Of a stretch of DNA of 64,000 nucleotides, positions 28,581 through 37,849 are shown in pieces. The position numbers were made by a program, and so were the translations under genes. This DNA comes from DATAES01 sp963721305. Lineage in GTDB: Bacteria > Actinomycetota > Acidimicrobiia > Acidimicrobiales > JACDCH01. The notes beneath the pieces are model-generated. The model did not search any database and was not told the origin of the DNA. It was given only the letters and a program-made list of their open reading frames with translations. The stretch covers positions 558,001-622,000 of the forward strand of contig CAVRIR010000003.1 in assembly GCA_963721305.1 (NCBI GenBank), given 5' to 3'. How positions within the stretch are numbered: position 1 is the stretch's first letter; the number at the start of each line of letters is the position of its first letter.

Positions 28581-29774
28581 ATGGGGAGCGTGAGTCGCCG
28601 GGTCCATCCTTCGATGCTGCCTGCATCGGGTGCCTGGCGACCCGGCGATCCTCCTGGGCATCGCCGATTCCTGCCGCTCGGCGTCGACCGTCCCTTCGTA
28701 CTCGAAGGCGGGGGAGCGTTGCGCGACATCACGATCGCGTACGAGACCTGGGGTGCCCTCGATGCCGACGGCGGCAACGCCATCCTCGTCTGCCACGCCC
28801 TCACCGGCGACAGCCACGCCGCCGGCCCGCTTGTCAACGGCCATCCCGGTCCTGGCTGGTGGGATGGGCTGATCGGACCGGGCAAGGCGCTCGACACCGA
28901 CCGGTACTTCGTCGTCTGCGCCAACGTCCTCGGAGGCTGCCAGGGTTCCACCGGTCCGGCCTCTCCCCATCCCGACGATGGCCGTCCGTACGCCTCGCGG
29001 TTCCCGGTGGTGTCGATTCGCGACTGGATTCGGACGCAAGCAGCGCTCGCGGATCATCTGGGCATCTACCGTTGGCTCAGCGCGGTCGGCGGATCGATGG
29101 GCGGGATGATGGTGCTCGAGTGGGCGGTCATGTTCCCTGACCGAGTCCGTTCCATCGTGCCGATCGCCACGTGCGTCGCCGCCACCGCCCAGCAGATCGG
29201 TTGGTGGAGCACCGGCCGCAAGGTGATCGAGCTCGACCCTCGGTTCAACGGCGGCGACTACTACGACGCGGCGCCCGGCGACGGACCGCACGAAGGCCTC
29301 GCGATCGCGCGGATGATCAGCCAGATCACCTTCCGCAGCGACGACGTGTTCACCGACCGGTTCGGGCGTGAAGTTGTCGAACCGCTGAACGGCGGGTTCT
29401 CGCTGTGGCAACGGTTCGAGGTCGAGCGCTACCTCGAGTACCACGGCGACAAGCTCGTTCGCCGCTTCGATGCGAACACCTACTTGCTCGTCACCAAGGC
29501 GATGGACCTGCACGACATCGGACGCGGCCGCAACGGTCTCGAGACGGCAGCGCGACGCATCGAGGCGCCCGTCCTCGCGATGGGCATCAGCTCCGACATC
29601 CTCTATCCCGCGTACCAGTCGCGGGAGATCGTCGACTGCGTGCGGGCGGCCGGGGGTCAGGCCCGGTACGTCGAGCTCGACAGCCCTCATGGGCACGACG
29701 CCTTCCTGCTCGAGACGGACCAAGTCGGTGCTGCACTCACCGAGTTCTTGAACGATGTGGAGAAGGATGGCTGA
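28581..29774 (+). CDS. metX: Homoserine O-acetyltransferase
   Basis: Alpha/beta-hydrolase-fold acyltransferase (about 397 aa) making O-acetylhomoserine (or O-succinyl) from homoserine. Nucleophile elbow GGSMGGM, family motif HALTGDSHAAG, catalytic Asp in SSDILYP and His in SPHGHDAF. ATG at 28581 has GAGGC upstream; GTG at 28590 is an alternative. The stop overlaps the next gene by 8 nt (ATGGCTGA). Confidence 0.95.
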   Translation: MGSVSRRVHPSMLPASGAWRPGDPPGHRRFLPLGVDRPFVLEGGGALRDITIAYETWGALDADGGNAILVCHALTGDSHAAGPLVNGHPGPGWWDGLIGPGKALDTDRYFVVCANVLGGCQGSTGPASPHPDDGRPYASRFPVVSIRDWIRTQAALADHLGIYRWLSAVGGSMGGMMVLEWAVMFPDRVRSIVPIATCVAATAQQIGWWSTGRKVIELDPRFNGGDYYDAAPGDGPHEGLAIARMISQITFRSDDVFTDRFGREVVEPLNGGFSLWQRFEVERYLEYHGDKLVRRFDANTYLLVTKAMDLHDIGRGRNGLETAARRIEAPVLAMGISSDILYPAYQSREIVDCVRAAGGQARYVELDSPHGHDAFLLETDQVGAALTEFLNDVEKDG

Positions 29775-31716
29775 CGACACGCGCGCCGCCGGCGACGAGC
29801 ACCCCGAGTGGCATTCCGAGACGCGCGCGGTGCGTGCCGGACGGACGTACAACGAAGGCTCGTTGGCGCCGGTGCTGTGGCCGTCGACCACGTACTTCAA
29901 CCCGTCGGTCGACGAGCAGTACGGCCTCGCCCGCTCGTCGCACCCCGCGAAGTTCTACAGCCGCAACGGCAGCCCATCGGTGCTCGAGTTCGAGGACGCG
30001 GTCGCCGCGTTGGAGGGCGCGGAGGCGGCGCTCGCGTTCGCGTCGGGCATGGGCGCGATCTCGTCCGTGTTGCTGACGTTCTGCGGTACCGGCGATCACG
30101 TCGTCGCGCAGTCGTCGACGTTCTCGGTCACCAGCCAGTTGTTCGCGATGTTGTGTCCCCGGCTCGGCATCGACGTCACGTTCGTCGACGCGACGGACAG
30201 CGATGCCGTGCACCGCGCGGTCCGACCCGGCAAGACGCAGCTCGTGTTCGTCGAGACGCCCGCGAATCCGGGGCTGAGCATCGTCGACCTCGACGCCATC
30301 GGTTCGATCCAAGGCCCGTTCACGGTGTGCGACAGCACGTTCGCGCCGCCGCCGGTGCAGCAGACGCTGGTGCACGGCATCGACATCGTGATGCACGCGG
30401 CGACCAAGGGGATGGCGGGCCACAACGACGCGATGCTCGGCGTGATCGCGGCGGAGCGCGATCTCGTCGCCGCGGTCTGGGCACACCACGTCATGCACGG
30501 CGCCGTGTGCTCGCCGTTCGACGCGTGGAACGCGTCACGAGGCATCCGCACGCTCCACGTGCGCGTCACCCAGCAGTCCGAGACCGCGCAAGCCATGGCC
30601 GAGTTCCTCGAAGGGCACGATGCCGTCGCGTACGTGTCGTACCCGGGCCTCGATTCGCATCCGCAGCGCGAGGTGGCGAAGCGACAGATGACGATGGGCG
30701 GTTCGGTGCTCACGTTCGAGCTCGCCGGCGGGTTCGAGGCCGGCCGCGCCTTCTGCGAGAGCGTCGAGCTGGCGCAGGTGGCGCCGTCGCTCGGGGGGCC
30801 GGAGACGTTGGTGGTGCATCCACCGACGATGACCGCGGCCACACTGACGCCTGACGAACGAGCAACAATGGGCATCGGCGAGGGCATGATCCGCGTGTCC
30901 GTCGGCCTGGAACACGTCGACGACCTGATCGCCGACTTCGCGGCACGCACTCGCTCGTTGCTGACCGATGCCGCTCGACTACATCGTCGCGGACGTCTTC
31001 ACCTCCGTGCCGCTGACCGGCAACCAGCTCGCGGTGTTCACGGATGCCGCCGACATCGACGAGTCGTTGCTCCAGCCGTTGGCGCGCGAGATCGGCTTCT
31101 CCGAGACGGTGTACGTGCTTGCCCGCGATCGCATCCGGATCTTCACCCCCGGCACCGAGCTTCCGTTCGCCGGTCATCCCGTGCTCGGCACGGCATTCGT
31201 CCTCACGTCGCAACGCGGTGTCGACGCAGTGACGTTGACGACCGGGCGAGGTCCGATCGACGTGCGCTTCGACGACCGCGGCCGAGGCACGATGACCCAA
31301 CCGGTTCCGTCGGTGTCGAACTGGTCCGGCGACGCCACCGAGCTGTTTGCCGCGCTGCGCATCGGGGGCTCGCGCCTCCCCGTCGACGAGTACGTCAACG
31401 GCCCGAGCCACATCTACGTCACGCTCGACTCCGCGGAAGAGGTCGCCGGACTGCGCCCCGACTTCGGCCGGCTCTTGGAAGCGGTCCCGGACAGCGGTGT
31501 GAGCTGCGTCGCGGGCGACGGGACGAAGTGGAAGACCCGGGTGTTCGCGCCGGGTGTGGGCGTGAACGAGGATCCGGCGACGGGCTCCGCCGCCGGGCCG
31601 CTCGCGGTCCATCTGTGCCGCCACGGGCAGGTGCCGTGGGGCGCGGAGATCACCGTCGAGCAAGGCGGCGAGCTGCAGCGCCCGTCCACGTTGTACGCGA
31701 CCGCGATCGGGTCTGA
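29767..31716 (+). CDS. Cys/Met metabolism PLP enzyme with runaway C-terminus
   Basis: Cystathionine gamma-synthase superfamily enzyme; with metX beside it, O-acetylhomoserine sulfhydrylase or cystathionine gamma-synthase activity is likely. PLP Lys is in AATKGMAGHNDAML; the SYSR-type contact FYSRNGSP and substrate Arg near the C-terminus (IRVSVGLE) are present. The family-like part ends near 30960. The frame then runs on for about 250 Arg/His-rich codons through phzF. A stop TGA lies one frame over at 30962, 3 nt before the phzF ATG, so one extra base near the end probably caused the loss of the stop. Real gene is likely 29767-30964. Confidence 0.85.
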   Translation: MADDTRAAGDEHPEWHSETRAVRAGRTYNEGSLAPVLWPSTTYFNPSVDEQYGLARSSHPAKFYSRNGSPSVLEFEDAVAALEGAEAALAFASGMGAISSVLLTFCGTGDHVVAQSSTFSVTSQLFAMLCPRLGIDVTFVDATDSDAVHRAVRPGKTQLVFVETPANPGLSIVDLDAIGSIQGPFTVCDSTFAPPPVQQTLVHGIDIVMHAATKGMAGHNDAMLGVIAAERDLVAAVWAHHVMHGAVCSPFDAWNASRGIRTLHVRVTQQSETAQAMAEFLEGHDAVAYVSYPGLDSHPQREVAKRQMTMGGSVLTFELAGGFEAGRAFCESVELAQVAPSLGGPETLVVHPPTMTAATLTPDERATMGIGEGMIRVSVGLEHVDDLIADFAARTRSLLTDAARLHRRGRLHLRAADRQPARGVHGCRRHRRVVAPAVGARDRLLRDGVRACPRSHPDLHPRHRASVRRSSRARHGIRPHVATRCRRSDVDDRARSDRRALRRPRPRHDDPTGSVGVELVRRRHRAVCRAAHRGLAPPRRRVRQRPEPHLRHARLRGRGRRTAPRLRPALGSGPGQRCELRRGRRDEVEDPGVRAGCGRERGSGDGLRRRAARGPSVPPRAGAVGRGDHRRARRRAAAPVHVVRDRDRV

Positions 31717-31801
31717 TCGTCGGGTGGACGCCGTGGAGGTGTCGGGCGATACCGTCGTCGTCGGGCGCGGCACATTCCGGCTCGAAGGGGGACGTCCATG
31801 A
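30968..31801 (+). CDS. PhzF family epimerase/isomerase
   Basis: 277-aa PhzF-fold protein (diaminopimelate-epimerase fold). N-terminal VADVFTSVPLTGNQLAVF and the catalytic Glu in IGFSETVYV are conserved, as are FAGHPVLGTAF and the GVNEDPATGSAAGPL loop. Members isomerise small molecules; the substrate here is unknown. ATG lies in a different frame from the overlapping PLP-enzyme tail. The stop overlaps the amidohydrolase ATG by 4 nt. Confidence 0.92.
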   Translation: MPLDYIVADVFTSVPLTGNQLAVFTDAADIDESLLQPLAREIGFSETVYVLARDRIRIFTPGTELPFAGHPVLGTAFVLTSQRGVDAVTLTTGRGPIDVRFDDRGRGTMTQPVPSVSNWSGDATELFAALRIGGSRLPVDEYVNGPSHIYVTLDSAEEVAGLRPDFGRLLEAVPDSGVSCVAGDGTKWKTRVFAPGVGVNEDPATGSAAGPLAVHLCRHGQVPWGAEITVEQGGELQRPSTLYATAIGSDRRVDAVEVSGDTVVVGRGTFRLEGGRP

Positions 31802-32910
31802 GCGACAACGGACTGCGAGTCATCTCTGCCGACTCACATGTGCTCGAGCCACACGATCTGTGGACCAGTCGCATGGCCGGCGGGCCCTTCGCCGATCGTG
31901 CGCCGCACATGGTCGAGCACGAGAGTCACGGCCACCTCTTCATCATCGACGGCTTGAAGCCGTTCCCGATCGGGCTCGCAGGCGCGGCGGGCAAGGCGTC
32001 GGATGAGCTGCGCGCCAGCGGCGACACCGCGGAGACCCTGCGGGCCGGTGGGTGGGATCCGGTTGCTCGGCTCGAGGACATGGACACGGACGGCGTCGCC
32101 GCCGAGGTTCTCTACCCGTCGATCGGGATGACGCTCGCGCAGTCGAAGGATCGCGAATACCAGGTCGCTTGCATCCGCGCGTACAACGACTGGCTCGTCG
32201 AGTTCTGTGCGGCCGGTAACGGTCGGCTCGTCGGGCTGGCGATGATCCCCACCATCGACGCCGACGCGGCTGTCGAGGAGATCGAGCGGGCGTCGGCCGC
32301 CGGCATGCGCGGCGCGATGGTGCCCGGTGTGCCGCCGGAAGGGCACTACGCCGAGCCCCGCTTCGATCCGATGTGGGCGGCGTTCGCCGACGCTGGTTGG
32401 CCGGTGTCGTTCCACATCCTCACGGGAGCGGGTGGCGGCGATCCGACGCTCGGTTCCCGACTGGGGATGCTCACGGTGATGAGCGTCGTGCAGCAGGTGC
32501 AGCAAACGCTCGCGCTCTTGATCTTCGGACGCGTCTTCGATCGCCACCCGACCCTGAAGGTTGTGTCGGCTGAGCACGATGCCGGCTGGGTCGCGCACTA
32601 CGCGTACCGCCTCGACCAGATGTGGGAGCGGCACCATGCATGGCTCGGCCGCGGTTCTGCAGGGCTCGAACGGCAGCCGAGCGAGTACCTCGCGGACAAC
32701 GTGTACTTCACGTTCCAGAAGGATCCGGTCGCGGTCGAGACCAGAGCGCGCGTCGGACTCGATCGGTTGATGTGGGCCAGCGACTACCCGCACTCCGATT
32801 CGACGTGGCCCCATTCCCGCAAGGTGATCGAGCGCGACTTCGCGGGCGTGCCCGATGCCGAGCTCCACGCGATCGTCGCTGACAACGCGGCCGCTCTTTA
32901 CGGGCTGTAG
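31798..32910 (+). CDS. Amidohydrolase family 2 protein
   Basis: TIM-barrel metal hydrolase or decarboxylase (370 aa) of the amidohydrolase-2 group (ACMSD/isoorotate decarboxylase-like). Putative metal ligands: ADSHV near the N-terminus, SFHIL about residue 205, a His in SAEHDAGW, and Asp in WASDYPHSDSTWP. Start coupled to phzF by ATGA. Substrate unknown; relatives act on aromatic acids or are uncharacterised. Confidence 0.9.
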   Translation: MSDNGLRVISADSHVLEPHDLWTSRMAGGPFADRAPHMVEHESHGHLFIIDGLKPFPIGLAGAAGKASDELRASGDTAETLRAGGWDPVARLEDMDTDGVAAEVLYPSIGMTLAQSKDREYQVACIRAYNDWLVEFCAAGNGRLVGLAMIPTIDADAAVEEIERASAAGMRGAMVPGVPPEGHYAEPRFDPMWAAFADAGWPVSFHILTGAGGGDPTLGSRLGMLTVMSVVQQVQQTLALLIFGRVFDRHPTLKVVSAEHDAGWVAHYAYRLDQMWERHHAWLGRGSAGLERQPSEYLADNVYFTFQKDPVAVETRARVGLDRLMWASDYPHSDSTWPHSRKVIERDFAGVPDAELHAIVADNAAALYGL

Positions 32911-32913
32911 AGA

Positions 32914-33696
32914 CTGCCGGAGCTCATCGAGATCGAGTACTACCGCGCGCTCGCCGAGCGCGCGCTCGGACGGAGGATCGACGCCGTCGTCGCGCCCGAC
33001 GCGTGGTTCCTCAAGCGAGGTCTCACGGCCGATGTCGTCACGGACGCGCTCATCGGGCGCCGCTTCGTCGGTGCGCGGCGCATCGGGAAGCTGTTGCTGC
33101 TCGACATGGACGACGGCGCGGTACTCGGTCTTCGCTTCGGTATGACCGGCCGGCTCGTGGTCGACGACCATGCCGGCGTCGCCGACCTCCAATACTCGAG
33201 CTCCCGTATTGAACCGGCGTGGGATCGTTTCTCCGTCGGCTTCGACGACGGCGGCAGTCTGCGCGTCAACGATGCCCGCCGCCTCGGTGGCGTCGAGCTC
33301 GATCCCGACGAGGCAATCCTCGGTATCGACGCCGCATCGGTCACACCCGCGCAGCTGCGCGCCGCGCTGGACCACAGCAGCGCACCGCTCAAGGCGAGAC
33401 TCATGGACCAGCACCGCATCGCCGGGCTCGGCAACCTGCTGGCCGACGAGATCCTGTGGCGGGCTGGGCTGGATCCCGCCCGCCCGGCCGGATCACTGAC
33501 GCTGGTCGAGCAGCGGCGGTTGCAACGCCAGGTGCGGGCAACGGTCGACGACCTGTTGTCGCGCGGCGGCTCACACCTCGGGCGTCTGCAAGTGGCGCGG
33601 GTGCGCGGCGGCCGCTGCCCGAAAGACGGCGCCGAGCTCCAGCGGCGAACCGTCGGCGGGCGCACGACGTACTCGTGCCCCGAGCACCAACACTGA
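32914..33696 (+). CDS. Fpg/Nei-type DNA glycosylase, CTG start
   Basis: Formamidopyrimidine-DNA glycosylase family (260 aa), excising oxidised bases. The mechanism needs Pro as the first residue after Met removal. The only place giving Pro-Glu-Leu at the N-terminus is CTG CCG GAG CTC at 32914, 3 nt after the amidohydrolase stop, so CTG must be the start (or the base is miscalled). Lys in RRIGKLLLL and the NLLADEILWRAGLDP helix-two-turn-helix are conserved. The C-terminal zinc finger is altered: C-P-K-D and C-P-E-H replace the two CxxC pairs. Confidence 0.9.
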   Translation: MPELIEIEYYRALAERALGRRIDAVVAPDAWFLKRGLTADVVTDALIGRRFVGARRIGKLLLLDMDDGAVLGLRFGMTGRLVVDDHAGVADLQYSSSRIEPAWDRFSVGFDDGGSLRVNDARRLGGVELDPDEAILGIDAASVTPAQLRAALDHSSAPLKARLMDQHRIAGLGNLLADEILWRAGLDPARPAGSLTLVEQRRLQRQVRATVDDLLSRGGSHLGRLQVARVRGGRCPKDGAELQRRTVGGRTTYSCPEHQH

Positions 33697-33713
33697 CCGC
33701 TCCCCAACCCTGC

Positions 33714-33770
33714 TCCGAACTCCGGGGTGAAACGGGCGCTCCAGCGCCCGTTTCCATCCAACATTCGGAG
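33714..33770. repeat. Palindromic dispersed repeat, copy A
   Basis: About 55 bp with outer arms CTCCGAA/TTCGGAG enclosing a strong hairpin. The same sequence, inverted, occurs at 53721-53775 with few differences, including the flanks outside the hairpin stem. It behaves like a REP-type element. Confidence 0.75.
33729..33754. terminator. Bidirectional terminator hairpin
   Basis: Perfect 12-bp stem GAAACGGGCGCT/AGCGCCCGTTTC with a two-base loop. It lies between convergent fpg and ppk2 and has T-rich and A-rich stem bases, fitting a terminator for both. Confidence 0.75.
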
Positions 33771-33784
33771 GTGGAACTCGTGGT

Positions 33785-34687
33785 TCAGAAGACGGCAGGG
33801 ACCTCGCGCATCGGGCGATTCGGCTCCGAGTAACCGTCCGCCCGCCGGCGCTTCGGCAGCTTGATCTCTGCGGTCGGCTGCCGCTCGTAAGGGACCACGC
33901 TCAACAGATGGGTGATGATGTTGAGGCGTCCGCGCCGCTTGTCGTCCGTGTGCGCCACGTACCACGGTGCCCATGGGGTGTCCGTGAGCTCGAACATCTC
34001 GTCGCGGGCGCGGGAGTAGTCGTACCAGCGGCTGTACGACTTGAGGTCCATGTCGGACAGCTTCCAGATCTTGCGGGGATCGGTGATGCGGCTCTCGAGC
34101 CGTCGGGTCTGCTCGTCAGCGCTGACCTCGAGCCAGTACTTCACGAGGATGATCCCTGATTCGATCATCGTCTGCTCCACCGCGGGCGTCGCGCCGAAGA
34201 ACCGGGCGAGCTCCTCGTCGGTGCAAAAGCCCATCACCCGCTCGACGCCGGCGCGGTTGTACCAACTGCGGTCGAAGATCACGACCTCGCCGGCCGCGGG
34301 GAGGTGCCCGATGTAGCGCTGGAGGTACATCTGCGAGCGCTCGCGCTCTGTCGGGGACGGCAACGCGATGACGCGGAACACGCGCGGGCTCACCCGCTCG
34401 GTCATCGCCTTGATCGTGCCGCCCTTTCCGGCGGTGTCACGGCCCTCGAACACGACGCAGACCTTCGCGCCTGTCGCCTTGACCCACTGCTGCATCGCCA
34501 CGAGCTCACCGTGCAGTCGCCGCAGCTCGCGCTCGTAGTCCTTGCGCTTCATGGGGCCGGCAACGGCCGGCTGGTCGGCGCCGGCGGACGGCTCGACGCC
34601 GGCCTGCTTGACGCCGACCTGCTGCTTCGACTGCTTCTGCTTGGCCTGCTTCTGGCTCTTCGAACGCTTGTCTTCGGCCGCAGCCAC
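33785..34687 (-). CDS. ppk2: Polyphosphate kinase 2
   Basis: PPK2-family nucleotide kinase of 300 aa, moving phosphate between polyphosphate and nucleoside diphosphates. Walker A GRDTAGKGG about residue 82, Walker B-like FDRSWYNRAG and the lid Arg-rich helix follow. A Lys/Gln-rich N-terminal extension of 45 residues is unusual but low complexity. GTG at 34687 directly abuts the stop of the SHOCT gene upstream, so they are one transcript. Confidence 0.94.
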   Translation of the reverse strand: MAAAEDKRSKSQKQAKQKQSKQQVGVKQAGVEPSAGADQPAVAGPMKRKDYERELRRLHGELVAMQQWVKATGAKVCVVFEGRDTAGKGGTIKAMTERVSPRVFRVIALPSPTERERSQMYLQRYIGHLPAAGEVVIFDRSWYNRAGVERVMGFCTDEELARFFGATPAVEQTMIESGIILVKYWLEVSADEQTRRLESRITDPRKIWKLSDMDLKSYSRWYDYSRARDEMFELTDTPWAPWYVAHTDDKRRGRLNIITHLLSVVPYERQPTAEIKLPKRRRADGYSEPNRPMREVPAVF

Positions 34688-35087
34688 TTACGAGAGCGCC
34701 TTCGCCTTCGCCTGCTCGAACTCGGCGTCGGTGATCGTCCCGTTCGCACGCAGCTCAGCTAGTCGTGCGATCTCGTCGGCCGGGCTGCCCGAGCCCGGCT
34801 GGACGGTGTCTCTGGACGTATTGCCGGAACATCTTGTCCTGGTCGGCAGCCTGCTGGGCCGCGTGCTCCTGCATCTTGTGCCCGCGTGCGATCAGGTAGA
34901 CGAAGACGCCGAGGTACGGCAAGAAGATCACGAAGATCGTCCAGAGCGTCTTCCCGAGACCGGACAGATCGCGGCTGCGGAAGATGTCGCCGAACACGAC
35001 GATGAGCAGCCAGATCCAGATGAACCAGAGGAAGAACCACAACATCGACCAGAACACCTGGCCAGTTCCGAACTCTGCAACGAACAC
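34688..35087 (-). CDS. PLDc_N/SHOCT membrane protein, frameshifted
   Basis: Small membrane protein with two helices (WFFLWFIWIWLLIVVF and LWTIFVIFLPYLGVFVYLI) like the N-terminal domain of cardiolipin synthases, followed by a SHOCT module. The first frame stops at 34755; the SHOCT part (ADEIARLAELRANGTITDAE) is in the next frame and stops at 34688. One extra base near 34811 joins them. GTG start with AGGAGG 8 nt upstream. Directly precedes ppk2. Confidence 0.75.
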
Positions 35088-35126
35088 GCCACACCTCCTG
35101 GGGTGAACAGAACGTGCTCGCCACAC

Positions 35127-35157
35127 GGGTGGTGCCGCACCACCCGCCCGCGGGTGG
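35127..35157. promoter_or_regulatory. Palindromic operator candidate upstream of SHOCT-ppk2 and LuxR gene
   Basis: GGGTGGT-5 nt-ACCACCC at 35127-35145, with an extra half site GGGTGG at 35152. It sits about 40 bp upstream of the SHOCT start and 100 bp upstream of the divergent regulator start. Matching palindromes occur at the other end of the regulator gene block. Confidence 0.6.
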
Positions 35158-35245
35158 AACCGCACCGCAGTCCGGTAGTCACCCGTCAAGACGCTCTGCG
35201 ACGTACATTCTTGCCTCGCGTGACCTGACGTGAGGCGGACAAGAA

Positions 35246-37839
35246 GTGGGCGATCCCACTGATCGAATGCCCGAAGAACACCACCTGAGACCAAGTGCGC
35301 CGGGGGAGCGGTCAGCCGCGCGCGCCCGTTCGTCGCTCGTCCACCGGCCTCGACTCCTTCGGGCGCTGCGGGGTGCGACGGAGGTGCCACTCACCGTGGT
35401 GGTAGCGCCCGCAGGCACGGGCAAGACGGCGCTGCTCTCGGACTGGTCCCAGGAAGAGACCACCCCGGTCGCGTGGGTCTCGGTCAACCCCAGCGCCGAC
35501 GCCCGGGAGTTCTGGCGCGGGGTGGGATCGGCGCTCGACCACATGCATCCGGGATGCGCAGATCGCACCGCAGCCGACCTCGACTCCGCATCCGCGCTCG
35601 AACCGACCGTGACCCGTCTCCTGGACGGGCTCCACGCCGTCCCCTCCGACGGCTCCGTGCTGCTGGTCGACGACGTCCATCTCGTCGACGAGACCGACGA
35701 GCTGGCCGCGTCGATCCAGCAGTTCGTGCAACAGCTCCCTGACTGGCTCCACGTCGTGCTGTCGTCGCGTCGCGAGCCGCGGCTGCCGCTCGACCGTCTC
35801 CGAGCCCGCGGTGAGGTCGTCGAGCTGCGGTTCCGTGAGCTGCTGCTCTCACCTGACGAGGCGGGGGAAATGCTGAGCCGCGAGCACCTCGCGCTTCCGA
35901 AGGCGCAGATCGAGTCGGTGATCGCACGAGCCGACGGGTGGGCCGCGGCGCTCGAGCTCGCGGTGCCCGCAGCGCGGACGACCGATGCGCAGGAGCGCGT
36001 CGACGACTTCGATGCCGAGTACGAGCGGTTGTTGCGCAACTACGTCCTGCACGAGGTGCTGGGGGAGGAGTCAGCCGAAGATCTCGCCGTGCTCGGTGAA
36101 CTGTCCATCGTGGATCGCATCAGCCCGGGCCTCGCCGATGCCTTGCTCGACCGAACGGATGCCGAGCGCTGGTTGTTGCGCGCGGAGGCGCGCAGCCTCG
36201 TGACGGGAGTCGTTCCCGCCGGCTGGTACGAGGTGCATTCGCTCGTGCGCACCGTCTTGAACGGTGAGGTCGCCAGTCGGTTCCCCGATCAGCTCGAGCC
36301 ACTGCATCGGCGCGCGGCGCGGTGGTACGAGCGCGCCGGCGATGTACCCGCGACGCTCGAGCACCTCCTCCTCGGTGGTCGACCCGCGAGGCGCTGCGGC
36401 TGCTGGCCGCGAAGCACGCCGACCTGTATGACGACGGCGACGAGGCGACCATTCGAAGGACGATCGCCGCCATCCCGCCGAGTGTGGCCATGGGCGACGT
36501 CGAGGCGATCATCGAGCTCGCCTGGAGCCAGCTGCGAACGAGCCGCCAGGCCTTCGCCGAGGTGGTCGACCACCTGCAATGGCGGGTGAGGGAAACGGCG
36601 CTCGACGAGCCGGCGCGCATGCGGGTGTCGATGCTCGGCGCCTTCCGGGCGACCATCCACGGTGATTGGGTGGGAGGAGCAGCGCTGGCGCGTTCGATCG
36701 AGCAGCCCCGTGGCGACCAGTCGTGGCGCGATCCGCTGGCGCGGTTCAGCTGGAACGTCATCGCCCACGACATCGCGCTCGGCGAGCGGTGGGACGACGC
36801 GTCCGACGAGACTCGAGAGATCGAGATCGCGCTGGCGCGTGACCCGGAGCGGCGCCTCGGTTTCGAAGGCACTCGGGCGCTCGGCCAAGCGATCGCCGGG
36901 TGCCCGGTCGACGCGTTGCGCGTCGTCGGCGGGCTCCGCCGCATCGAGAAGGTCGCGAAGATGTCGATCCTCTCCCTCGAGCTGGCGCTCGCAGAGGCGA
37001 TCGCGCACCGTGAGCTCGGCGAACGAGATCAAGCGCGTGACGAGTTGCGAGCACTGTTCGAGGGCTTCACCGACCCGATCCTGTACGCGAGGGTCATCGC
37101 CGGTCTCGAGCTGGCACAGGTCCACCTCGATGACGGCGATCCCGATCGTGCGCGCGACGTCTTCGGGTCGGTGAGCGACCTGGCCGAGGCCGAGCAGCTC
37201 GGCGCGGGCCTGCGGACCTGGGTGGCACGAGTCGGCACGCTGGTCTCGCTCGGCCACCGGCGTCATGACGACGCAGCCGCCTGGGCCACGCGAGCCGACG
37301 ATCCGTTCTGGTCGGCCGTGTCAGCGGCTCGGGTGCACCTCGCCGAGGATGCTCCGGACGTGGCGCGCGTCGATCTGACCGATGCCGTTGCTCGATGCCC
37401 GCGTCACGCCGTGACGCTGCACGTCCTGCAGGCGCGTGCCGCCGAGGACGGTGACGCGGAGAAGCACGTCGTTGCCGGCGTCGAAGCTGCAGTCGGCCAC
37501 AGCATGCTGCAGACCGTCGCCTCCGAAGGGCCCGACCTGGTCGCGATGATCGAACCGGTGGCGTGGGACGTCCCGAGAACGTGGATGGATCGGCTCCGTC
37601 GCGCGGCGGGGCGGTCGGGGATCCCCATGCACGCGTCCGCGTTGCTCGACACCCTGACGGATCGTGAACGAGATGTGCTGCGCTTCCTGCCGAGCCGGCT
37701 CACCGTTCGCGAGATCGCGAGTGAGCTGTACATCTCGGTCAACACGCTGAAGTTCCATCTGCGGGTGATCTACCGCAAGCTGAACGTGTCGTCGCGCGCG
37801 GAAGCGGTCGAGATCGTCCGCGACATGCTCAATCGCTGA
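35246..37839 (+). CDS. LuxR-family large ATP-binding regulator (MalT-like), frameshifted
   Basis: LAL-type transcription activator, about 865 aa when joined. Walker A APAGTGKT at residues 54-61, Walker B LLVDDVHLV, then helical repeats and a C-terminal LuxR HTH (LTDRERDVLRFLPSRLTVRE, then YISVNTLKFHL). The frame breaks near 36378-36390: the first frame ends Arg-rich at 36589, while the other frame carries EALRLLAAKHADLY through the HTH. A missing base fits. LAL proteins sense a small ligand with their repeats and act at palindromes; the neighbouring ACCACCC palindromes are candidate sites. Confidence 0.88.
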
Positions 37840-37849
37840 ACGTCGGCCT

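Noticed and set aside
29767..31716. Bifunctional fusion of the PLP enzyme with an extra domain
   Set aside because: The extra 250 residues are out-of-frame text over phzF, not a domain.
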